A DNA stretch of 41,501 nt from assembly GCF_008831285.2 (NCBI RefSeq), contig NW_022205100.1, forward strand, positions 1 through 41,501, in the 5' to 3' direction. The notes under the pieces are model-generated. The model did not search any database. It was not told the DNA's origin and saw nothing but the letters and a program-made list of their open reading frames with translations. Position numbers and translations under genes: made by a program. Positions 33,789-41,501 of the stretch are shown piece by piece (position 1 is the stretch's first letter; each line of letters opens with the position of its first letter). Source of the stretch: Nymphaea colorata (Eukaryota; Streptophyta; Magnoliopsida; Nymphaeales; Nymphaeaceae).

Positions 33789-34573
33789 TCACTGGGAAAC
33801 CTGCACCAGGAATAAAAATAAACCCATCGCTATTAGCAGGTAAGGCCAGTAGCTAGATTTCACCTGAGACGAGAGATAAACTTTCAAAGTGTCGAAGATG
33901 GATGGCTCAGAGGGTGTATTTCGCATGAAATTTCCGTTGATTGTCGTTGAATATAATGCAACTTATGATAACTTTTCTTGTTTCCTTGGTGGATTGTTTT
34001 GCACATCTTTATCGAAGAATCTTGAATCAGTCAATCCTTCTCTATCTGGGATTGAACGATTGATAGATCTGTCCATATCTGATGAGACACTGATATCCAC
34101 TTTGACCTAGGAATCAATTCTCTCTCTTTCATCATCCTCATCATGCTCTGCATGCTCGTATCTATCGGCAAAGAAAGGTTGGGATTTTTCATAATGGGCA
34201 TGGAAGTTAAACTCATGGTGATGGTGCCTGGCTTCCTTGCGAAGGGCATCGATATCGATGTAGGAGGTCAACGATTATGGAGGTTTTATTTTCATGGTTG
34301 ATGTTTAATTGCTTCGATAGTAGGTAGGGGCTACCTTGAAATGGTCCTCATCGTTATTGGAAGCCAGAGTGGTCTTCTTTTATTTCGAAAATATGGGTTT
34401 CCTTTCTTTTCTCAGAGATCTGTTGAAGTTGTTAGAACTACTTTTGATCTTCTATCTTTCGAACTCGAGGCTTTGCTCTCGGGAACTATTCCGAAAGAAA
34501 GAACTTTTGCTTGTGTAGGTCCGATCGAATATTTTCTTCCTCTGCGGTTTTTTGAAAGCTTGGATTGGCTCAT
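33789..34573 (-). CDS. tail-anchored protein with His/acidic middle
   Basis: About 261 residues after one one-base correction near 34436. Starts MSQSKLSKNRRGRKYSIGP; a basic Ser-rich region, then DIDALRKEARHHHHEFNFHA, an acidic/His stretch (EHAEHDEDDERERID), and a polar region. The last residues are one hydrophobic span (YWPYLLIAMGLFLFLVQV) with almost nothing after it, which is the layout of a tail-anchored membrane protein facing the cytosol. From the internal ATG at 34295 to TGA 33791-33789 the frame is clean (168 residues). No family recognised. It lies 57 bp downstream-side of NOB1's start. Confidence 0.6.
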
Positions 34574-35039
34574 GCTCTGGGTGGGAATTTAGCCATACGG
34601 TTGACTTCTGAGCAGTGGCTGGAAGGTGCTAAAAGTAGCTGGACGGTAGTTGGCAAGACTATGAACCCTATGGAGAGAGGAAGGAGAGATATAGTTAAAT
34701 TTTATGGTGGGTTTTGCGATATTTTTTCTTTGATTTATTGAATGTTCCAAAATCATTTATCAATTAATAAATATTGGGTCAAAGAATGCTTACCAAATTC
34801 AATTTTTCATCAAAAACCATCACTTTTCCTGTCCAAAGGAGATAAAACATTTTTTAGGATTGATTTTGCCCATAATATTAAAAACCCACCAGGGGTAATA
34901 ATGCCGGTAATTTCCAATTCAAATTTATATTTCCACTGTTGTTAGTCCTTTCCCTGCCGAATATGCAATAGTGTGGGATTGGGATATTACATGCTTCCTT
35001 TTTGGGCAGGTATATTCGAAGATAATATAATAATAACAA
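34574..35039. other. AT-rich spacer with an unproven ORF
   Basis: 466 bp upstream of the Myb gene and of the divergent tail-anchored gene. A plus-strand frame from ATG 34742 stays open to TGA 35066-35068 (109 codons, starting MFQNHLSINKYWVKEC), in a different frame from Myb and overlapping its start by 29 bases. It has no recognisable domain and is AT-rich; it may be chance. Otherwise nothing is visible. Confidence 0.35.
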
Positions 35040-35622
35040 ATGAAAAGTTCTAAAAGTTGGCTTCCTGAGGTAAATTCCGCCTAACCAAGGAGGATTCAGC
35101 CCTGGTATAGCTCCACCTCAACCGTGGGCTTCAGAGTTGGGCAAAGATAAGCAAGATTATGGCACAGGAGTTCAAGATTCTAAATAAAAGCCCCAAGAAT
35201 TGCAGGGAAAGGTACAACAATCACTTGAATCCCGAAATCAAGCGCGAAGAGTGGAGCCATGACGAAGAGACCCTTTTAATCAATTTACAAAAGGAGATGG
35301 GTAATCGTTGGGCGGAAATATCTCGCCGTCTACAGGGAAGGTATATTTTTGGTAATAAAGAACTGATAATGCGGTTAAAAATAAATTCTACTCAAAATAT
35401 CGAAAATCTCTTCGGAACATAAATCATCTTCTCAGCCATTCCCCCAATATCAAAATAAAAGAAATGAAGATCAATTTTGTGTATAAAATTATGAATTTTC
35501 TTGAGAAAAAAGACAAATTACACTCACCACAAGAAATATAGCTCTTCAGTATTGCTCAATGTAACGTATTACTTATACAGTTATTAAAAATGAGATTATA
35601 ACATTCGAAAATATTGATTTGA
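35040..35622 (+). CDS. two-repeat Myb DNA-binding protein
   Basis: 180 residues with two 20-nt introns (35070-35089, 35341-35360); no frame correction is needed. Repeat one: WLPEEDSALVELHLNRGLQS-WAKISKIM, then KSPKNCRERYNNHLNPEI. Repeat two: EEWSHDEETLLINLQKEMGN-RWAEISRRLQGR-TDNAVKNKFYS. Spaced tryptophans (W, W; W, W) and the NxVKNxFxS third helix make this an R2R3-type Myb, which binds DNA in the nucleus as a transcription factor. The short tail is Leu/Lys-rich. The ATG at 35040 is the only one giving a full first repeat after splicing. Stop TGA 35620-35622 is two bases from the stop of the convergent gene. Confidence 0.92.
35070..35089 (+). other. 20-nt intron 1 in Myb gene
   Basis: GTAAA...CCAAG, 20 nt, A at position 15. 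Splicing joins SWLPE to EDSALVELH, completing the Myb W-x-x-E-E-D start. Confidence 0.92.
35341..35360 (+). other. 20-nt intron 2 in Myb gene
   Basis: GTATA...TAAAG, 20 nt, A at position 15. Splicing joins RRLQG-R to TDNAVKNKFYS, the canonical third helix of a Myb repeat. Confidence 0.93.
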
Positions 35623-35624
35623 AC

Positions 35625-36820
35625 TCAATGGAAAATCAGTAATATTTTAAAAATAAGTTCTAAGAACTGGTGACCAGCGTGCGTAATTTCAACATAAATT
35701 TCAAAAAGAAGCCAGCCAAAAAAAAAATAGCAAGGAGCAGTAAAACGCCACAATAATACCCCTCCGAGAACTAGTAACCGTTACCATTGCAAAACGAACA
35801 TCTCACCAAGACAGAACAGACAATCGAACACCATCTTCAATATGTCCCCGTCATATAGCCATTTAACCCTGCCCCGCACCTCCTCCACCTGAGATCCGCA
35901 TAGAAAATCCATGAAAATTAGTTCGCAGAGCATCTATACAATGGAGGATACGGCTAGCAAGCGGACCACTTCTGGAATATGGACAACCACGAATGCTCGT
36001 ACTCTTTTTGATTATTCATAATTTAAATATCAACTCTACACTCCGTACTGCTCCGAAAGGAAAAGGAAAAGCTACTCAAGGGCATTGTAGTTTTGAGTGA
36101 AACCGGCCTTCTGACGACGCTATTATTCGGTTATTTGGATGATATGAGCTGCTTAAGCTCACCCACTTGAGCGAGATGCGGTTTAAGTCCCTCACTGAGC
36201 CTTTTACTATTACTCAATTGCCACTCTTAAGCTTTTTAATTCCTTGAATTGTCTCTAAAACTTTGGCCTTCCGCACTCCTCAGCATAGATTTACATGTTC
36301 CTCGTGCAGGTAATTATCTTGGATTGGCATTCCCTGTCAAACTTTCCGATTCTTTCTTACCCAAGATCTCCAGTTCCGCTAGCTGTACCTTCAAGCTCAT
36401 TATTTGATCCCTATACTATTCGAATTTCTAATGATTGAGCTTGTTTGCTGTCCTGAACTCATCTTCAGCGTTTTTTACAGTTTGTCAATGCTTTGGCAAG
36501 TATTGGCCAAGCAGACATTATGAAGCATTCTGGCGCGTTCCATTTTCACAATGGTTTCGTCAAGGGTATTGAGTTCGAATATTATCCTCCTCTGTTCTTG
36601 CTCGACATAATTTGCAGCATTTTAATGCTAATTTTCCAATCGACGTATATTCTATATGTTTTTTCCCCTTGAAAGCACGCTCAGCTGAGCTATCGATTGC
36701 CGCATCATCTCTATCTTCTCAGAGAGCTTAGAGCCGTCCAGATCGTTTCTTATCGAGTTGTCAGCTGCCTATTCCTTATTGAGTTGGCTACCTCTCTACC
36801 TTTATTGATTAATAACTCAT
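35625..36820 (-). CDS. coiled-coil protein (~400 residues)
   Basis: Proposed start is the ATG at 36820 (MSYESIKVER); coding then shifts frame to LNKEEAADNSIRNDLDGSKL. Long helices rich in Glu, Gln, Lys and Arg (SEKIEMMRQSIAQLSV, EQEQRRIIFELNTLDETIVK, LKVQLAELEILGKKE, RQFKELKSLRVAIE), then a C-terminal folded region (FVVVHIPEVVRLLAVSS, MLCELIFMDFLCGS, WLYDGDILKMVFDCLFCLGE) ending at TGA 35627-35625. Several frame corrections are needed and the N-terminus is the least certain part. Function unknown; a structural protein is likely. Confidence 0.5.
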
Positions 36821-36873
36821 AATTATAAAAACCCTCAATTTTAAAATTGAAAGAAGGAAAGAATGCTGGATTA

Positions 36874-38247
36874 TCAATCCATTTTATCAAAAGGCTATTG
36901 TTTTTAAGCTGATTAATAATGGTAATTTTCAGATGATTTGTTGGGATAATCATTCAACCACCTCAGCAAGCAGGGAATGAGGTTCTGCCTCAGTGGCTCA
37001 AGCTCACCATTTGCATTTTCATTGTAGAAGCCCGATGAGTTGAATTTTAGCTTTGCCTTTTTCTCGAAGATGATGGCATGGGATGAGCCTCCGAACTCGA
37101 ATGTCCAATCTCCTGTCCCTTCTGCACGTGGTCTCCGACTTAGACGGTGGTGACGCAGCTGGAGACTTCGGCCATTCCGATGTAAATGATGGCGATTTTT
37201 CCGATGTTTTTGTTGTTGGCGTTGATCACCACGACCTTGCGGGCGGCGACCGCACTCAGGAAGGACTCGCTGTTGTTGGGGACCCCTCGTCGTAGGGGAT
37301 GAACTGCGACTGGTCCAGGTAGTAGGTGCCGGGTATGGCGTAGATGTCCTCAATCACTCCGTCGACGGGGGCGTGCCACCTGTGGTAGAACAAAGCGCTC
37401 AGGAAGGCCTGGTAGACGGTCCCCCTGCGAAGTGCTGGGCCAGATGCTCTTTGTTGTATTTGGTCGCTCCCAGCATGTCCGAAAGAGAGTAAACGTCGTC
37501 CTTCAGCCAGAAATGATCAGTCTCCTTCACTCCAACTTGAGGCTGGCGAGGCAAGGCAAGAGGCATTGACTCACATGAGTTGATGATGAGGTTATCATGT
37601 TTGGGATTGTGAATTGGCCTCTATCCTGGCTTGAACAATCTGAGGAACCATTAATTCCAGTTCTTAAATCCGTAATGAGGCTCTTCTGGGAAGCATATGT
37701 ACTGTTCATAGTTGATTTTTTCTCTAGCTTCTGGGCAAAACCATCCATCAGGCTCGTCCTCATTCATGTACTCAGAGACACAGGTGATAGTAACATTTTT
37801 TGATAGTCATCCAGGATAGCCTTCAAATGTTGTTGACCTAATCATTGGAGAAGAAAGATCTTCCGTTCTCATTCTGCATGAATTCGACGAAGATAGCGTT
37901 GATGGGGAATCCCACGAGGTCAGCATTCGAATAGTTGGGAGGAGTCTTGCAGGCTGTATCAATCATGTTCAGCACATCATGGCCTGTCTTTCCAGGAAGG
38001 GTGTTAGTGCATTGCTTAATACCCCACTCCCAGTTCATCCTCAAGATAGGGTTTCCTTGGATCAACGTGTTGAAATTTTTGATTGACTACAGCCAAACCT
38101 TTTCCTGAAGGGATTTTCTTACATGGTCAAGGAAATTGATGTAGTTCTTTCGGATCTCCTAGCTGATGTTGGAAAGAGCTCCTCTGGCGCACTTCCCCTG
38201 TGAATCTTTCTCAGGCTTTTCTCTGTGTGATGATGATAAGCTTCCAT
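36874..38247 (-). CDS. phosphatidylserine decarboxylase-like protein, copy A
   Basis: About 460 residues. Related to the fungal/bacterial phosphatidylserine-decarboxylase family with an extra N-terminal helical domain. A His-rich start (MEAYHHHTEK), then ISEEIRKNYINFLDHV, LRMNWEWGIKQC, TPPNYSNADLVGFPINAIFV, then the catalytic half: FYHRWHAPVDGVIEDIYAIPG, TYYLDQSQFIPYDEGS, IAIIYIGMAEVSSC and FEFGGSSHAIIFEKKAKLKF. GGSS corresponds to the (L)GST self-cleavage site where Ser becomes the pyruvoyl group. Family enzymes turn phosphatidylserine or a related amino acid substrate into an amine and CO2; the true substrate is unknown here. One-base corrections at several points. Stop TGA at 36876-36874. 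Confidence 0.75.
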
Positions 38248-38543
38248 TTATTATATCATGTAGATTTATCAATCGCGACAAATCCTAATTTTAAGTACCG
38301 ATGGTGAAATTCGCAAAAATAATTTTGACCTTTAGAGTCGATAGCCTCCACTTAGAGATGAGAAATCTTGTGCTTTAACCATGAATCTCTTATTAATTTT
38401 ATGGTAAAAATAAATCAATCAAAAGAAAATTTTCGGTATTGCTAAAGCGAATTCCCAACCTTCTACGTTGCATAAAATGAAAGGATCAATTTTGACACCA
38501 AATTAACATGTTTTAATACAAGTTTTATTCTAAAATCACTACA

Positions 38544-39839
38544 TCACATATGCCAAAAAGAATTAAGGTTTTGCTTACGTGATTGCACTTAGCCATTAAC
38601 TTCACAACTGTACAGCGAATTATTGAATGATAGCTTTGCCTTTTTTTCGAAGATGATGGCATGCGATGAGCCACCAAACTAGAAGTGCCCGATCTACTCT
38701 CCCTTTCGGACGTGGTCATTAATGCTCACCGTGGTCACGCAGCTCGACACTTCCGCCATCCCGATGTAAATAATCGCGATTTTCCCGATGTGGGGATTAT
38801 CGGCATTGATCACCACCACCTTACGCGTAGCCACACAGCTTAGAAAGGACTGACTGCTGTTAGCAGACTCCTAATCATAGGGAATAAATTGCGACTGGTC
38901 CAGATAGTAAGTGCCTGGTATGGCGTATATGTCCTCTATAACTCCATCAACAGGAGCGTGCCACCTGTGGTAGAACAAAGCACTGAGGTAGGCTTGATAG
39001 ACAGTTCCCCCAGCAAAATGCTTGACCAAATGCTACTTGTGGAACCTGGATGCACCAACATGTCCTTTAGCGAATACACGTCGTCCTTGAGCCAAAATCT
39101 ATCCTTTTCTTTTATGTTTTTTGAGGCTGCATGGGCAAAGTAAGTGGATTTGACTCGCAGGAATTGACGATAATGTTATCCTGGTGCACTCCTGCAGGCG
39201 ACCTGCCCTATCTCTCTAATCCCTTCTCTAAACTCCTCAAAAACCATTGTTCCAATTTTTAAATCCATAATTTTAGGCATTGGATCGCAGACATACTCCT
39301 AATAGTTGATTTTTTCCTTGCCTCCTTGCAAAACCAGCCACTCGGAGACTCCTCATTCATGAACTCCAGAGAAACATCAGAGACCAGCATCGCAGTGTAA
39401 TCACTGAGAATCTCTTTAAGAGCTTTGTTTACCTTTTCGTGAGAGAAGAGATTTCTACCGTTTTCGTTTTGCATAAGTTCAAGGAAGATGGCGTTGATGG
39501 GGAAGCCTACGAATTCCGAGTTGGAGTAGGACGGAGGCGTTTGCAGGCTATATCGATCATGTCGAGAACGTCGTCACCGCTCTTCCCAGGCAGGGTCTTC
39601 TTGCATTGGGAAATGCCATATTCCCAGTTCATCCTCAAGACAGGATCATCCTCGATCGTTTCCTTGAGCTTGTGGACAGACGGAAGCCACTGTTACTCGT
39701 TCGTGCGTGATTCTTACCTCCTGGTATTTAAAAACCCATAGTAGCAAATAATCCGTTCTTCGCCTATGTCCGAAAGGGCGCCTCGCTTGTGCGAACTGTT
39801 CGGTTTGCTGCGGTTGCAGGAATGGGGATTACTGTGCAT
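38544..39839 (-). CDS. phosphatidylserine decarboxylase-like protein, copy B
   Basis: About 435 residues, tandem to copy A and in the same direction, 296 bp away. Begins MHSNPHSCNRSKPNSSHKRG, again His-rich, then ALSDIGEERII, LPSVHKLKETIEDDPVLRMN, WEYGISQCKKTLPGKSGDDV, TPPSYSNSEFVGFPINAIFL, ELMQNENGRNLFSHEKVNKA, and the catalytic end IAIIYIGMAEVSSC, FGGSSHAIIFEKKAKLSF. Residue-by-residue it follows copy A closely, with the same GGSS processing site and the same HWHAPVDGVI-type region (read through frame corrections). Stop TGA at 38546-38544. The pair is a recent-looking but already diverged duplication. Confidence 0.75.
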
Positions 39840-40057
39840 AAATCAAATCAAATATATTCCTGGTGCAAGAAATGGCCTTAAAACATACAATTGTTCAGGC
39901 AAAACTCCGAACATACAGGATTTAAATATAGCCAGAGCATCAAGAAACTCTTTAGCAAAAAATATATTTTCTGAATTTGCTGTTCAGAATACTGATGCTA
40001 ATGTTATAACAAATAACGAACGCTAAAATTAACGTTAATTTCATATTTGGTCGATAA
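39840..40057. other. AT-rich spacer between copies B and C
   Basis: 218 bp. A plus-strand frame is open here and reads like hydrophilic protein (YIPGARNGLKTYNCSGKTPN, then AKNIFSEFAVQNTDANVITN) up to a TAA that is not a stop in this code. It has no start codon of its own and no recognisable domain, so I do not call it a gene. Confidence 0.3.
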
Positions 40058-40480
40058 TCAATCATTATGGGATTATTTCGGCAAGAAAAGAGCCTAGGTT
40101 TTGCTTTATTGCGCTGGTCTCTCCATTTCCATTATGCCTATAGAAATCCTTAGAAAAATTAGCTTTGCCTTTTTCTCGAATATGATGGCATGGGATGAGC
40201 CTCCGAACTCGAATTGTCCAATCTCCTGTCCCTTCTGCACGTGGCCTCCAATGTTGACGGTGGCGACGCAGTTGGGCTTGACCTCCTTACTTTTGGGAAG
40301 CCATAATAGCCAATCAGTTGCTAATCACTAATGTTGGAAAGTCCTCCCTTCCTGGCCTTCCTATTGTGCCTTTTTCGGTGACTGTGGGAACGTTTGCCAT
40401 GGGAATGGGAGTGCTTGCTGTGGGAGTGCGAGTGCTTTTGGTGGCTGTGGTGGATCTAGAGGTGGTGAGGCCTTTGCTAG
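40058..40480 (-). pseudogene. internally deleted phosphatidylserine decarboxylase-like copy C
   Basis: Keeps a His-rich N-terminal part (HSHSKHSHSHGKRSHSHRKR, then GGLSNIS and LIGYYGF) and the very C-terminal part (EVKPNCVATVNIGGHVQKGQ, EIGQFEFGGSSHAIIFEKKA), which match the two ends of copies A and B. The 300-odd residues between, including the whole N-terminal helical domain and most of the catalytic half, are missing; the junction is near 40290. The GGSS site remains but without the rest it should not be an active enzyme. Ends at TGA 40060-40058. The start is not resolved; the frame stays open to about 40550. Confidence 0.65.
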
Positions 40481-40782
40481 ATTAAATCAGATATATATCG
40501 TAACTGATGACTTGCAATTATAGTTAGTAATGCATCCTCACCGTTAAGGATAAAAATGAAGCGATTGCCAGATTCTTTTGGGAAATTAGGTTGTTAATGA
40601 ATTAAACATCGTATAAAAAGCGGAAAAGACCATAATAATATCTTAAATGTTTGAACAAACCACCTAAGAATGTATTAAAAAAGGCGGTCATGTATATCAT
40701 TCTAACTTTTTTCTGCCGAATCACTTACTTTTTTACTTGCTATCTTTTGCTTAATTTTTCAAAATGATGCTTCCCACTAATA

Positions 40783-41070
40783 TCAATAATGCCCAGCGAT
40801 CCACTTCAGGCTAATCTCGTTTCTCTTGTATACGGTGATGCAGGCAACCTGGGAAAGGAAGGTGAGGATGGTGGTCAGAGTGGCTCCATTTGTCTGGTGA
40901 GAGTTGAATTGGAATTTCAGCATCACCTGGTTGGCGAGCAGGAAGAGAACCAAGCCTAGGCCCATCCAAAGATATCCCTACTCCAACTTGAAGAAAGTTG
41001 CACCGATTATAGTGGCGGCGAATCCAGCCATGCCGCAAAGGATGGGATGGATTAGAGAAATAATCTTCAT
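40783..41070 (-). CDS. small three-span membrane protein
   Basis: 95 residues, clean frame from ATG 41070 to TGA 40785-40783, with one TAG read as Glu (FFKLEEGYLWMGLG). Three hydrophobic segments: ILCGMAGFAATIIGATFF, YLWMGLGLVLFLLANQVM, and TILTFLSQVACITVY, with a basic C-terminal end (KRNEISLKWIAGHY). The look is of a small transporter-like or EamA/TMEM-type half-protein, but I do not recognise it. It is the last clear gene before the right telomere. Confidence 0.7.
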
Positions 41071-41463
41071 TCGCAGCTAATTATACAAAGCTCAATATCA
41101 TCCAATAGAACATAATCTATGATTCCAAATCTCTCATGCCTCGGGTGCTATAACATCCATACTTAGCTTCAAGATTATCTTCAATAGAGGTGAATACAAG
41201 CTCTCCATGCATAAACCTATCAAAGATGAGTTATTTTCATGCATGGGGAATTTGTGTCGAACATCTTCGCTATGAACTACTTCAATGAGAAGCTCAACAA
41301 ATTGAAATGATCAGATTACATAATCATTATCATCTTTAAATCTAGAATTATTATCTTTATAGTTTAAGCTTGTGCAGCCTCTTGATATAATAAAGATAGT
41401 TAAAGAGTTTTTTGTTATTTTAATATCATACAATATGGAAAACTCATATTTTTAATTAAAAAA
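41071..41463. other. right subtelomeric region
   Basis: About 390 AT-rich bases. On the plus strand a short coding-like piece (FKIIFNRGEYKLSMHKPIKD, then EFVSNIFAMNYFNEKLNKLK) ends at TGA 41308-41310 and needs one frame correction; it has no clear start and no recognisable domain, so it may be a tiny gene, a fragment or chance. The final 150 bases are AT-rich with no visible feature. Confidence 0.35.
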
Positions 41464-41501
41464 GTGGGGTTGGGGTTGGGGTTGGGGTTGGGGTTGGGGT
41501 G
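41464..41501. repeat. right telomere, G4T2 repeat
   Basis: GGGGTT repeats running to the last base, the complement of the left end. The junction with unique sequence is GTGGGG at 41464. The last bases end in TG, probably where the read or assembly stops. Confidence 0.97.

Noticed and set aside
39840-40023. A plus-strand gene between decarboxylase copies B and C
   Set aside because: The open frame has no start codon of its own, overlaps the start of copy B and has no recognisable domain.
1-41501. tRNA, rRNA, CRISPR or transposon genes
   Set aside because: No cloverleaf, rRNA core, spaced repeat array, transposase or terminal inverted repeat was noticed on either strand; small RNA genes could still be missed by eye.

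Overview
This window is a complete macronuclear chromosome of a ciliate, capped at both ends by telomere repeats: C4A2 at bases 1-76 and G4T2 at 41464-41501. The reading rules can be worked out from conserved genes inside it. TAA and TAG are read as glutamate and only TGA stops. TAG/TAA falls on invariant Glu positions of the proteasome ATPase Rpt6, of a BEACH domain and of MORN repeats. UAR=Glu is the nuclear code of peritrich ciliates (Oligohymenophorea, for example Vorticella or Carchesium), and C4A2 telomeres are usual in that class, so a peritrich is the best guess; the genus cannot be told. Eleven introns that I can place are all exactly 20 nt, begin GTA, end AG, and carry A at intron position 15.

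Layout. 0.2-25.2 kb is GC-rich and dense: Rpt6 (-), a giant BEACH/WD protein (+), a giant Cys-rich multi-pass membrane protein (+), a coiled-coil protein with a possible SPRY-like end (+), an EB1-type microtubule tip protein (+), an ERK7/MAPK15-like kinase whose TEY loop reads TEG (-), a serine carboxypeptidase (+) and a pseudokinase-MORN fusion (+). 25.3-28.7 kb holds a TAF10-like histone-fold protein (-), two AT-rich membrane proteins (-), a short kinase-like ORF (+) and an unrecognised protein (-). 28.8-36.8 kb holds a GTSF1-type double CHHC zinc-finger protein (+), a long coiled-coil protein (-), a small protein (-), the ribosome-maturation nuclease NOB1 (-), a tail-anchored protein (-), a two-repeat Myb factor (+) and another coiled-coil protein (-). 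36.9-40.5 kb is a tandem array of three phosphatidylserine-decarboxylase-like genes, the third with its middle deleted. A small membrane protein (-) lies near the right telomere.

Genes are independent eukaryotic transcription units, often divergent or convergent with gaps of 2-350 bp; there is no operon logic. Functions are mostly housekeeping (proteasome, ribosome maturation, transcription, cytoskeleton, lipid, proteolysis). The GTSF1-type protein is the most interesting, because GTSF1 proteins are PIWI partners and ciliates use PIWI-bound small RNAs to edit their genome.

Quality warning. From 1 to about 14.0 kb every gene reads cleanly, but from 14.0 kb on most genes need repeated one-base frame corrections, nearly all in the same sense (one base too few). 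I treat these as probable consensus errors, not broken genes, and give gene spans from first ATG to the TGA reached after correction.
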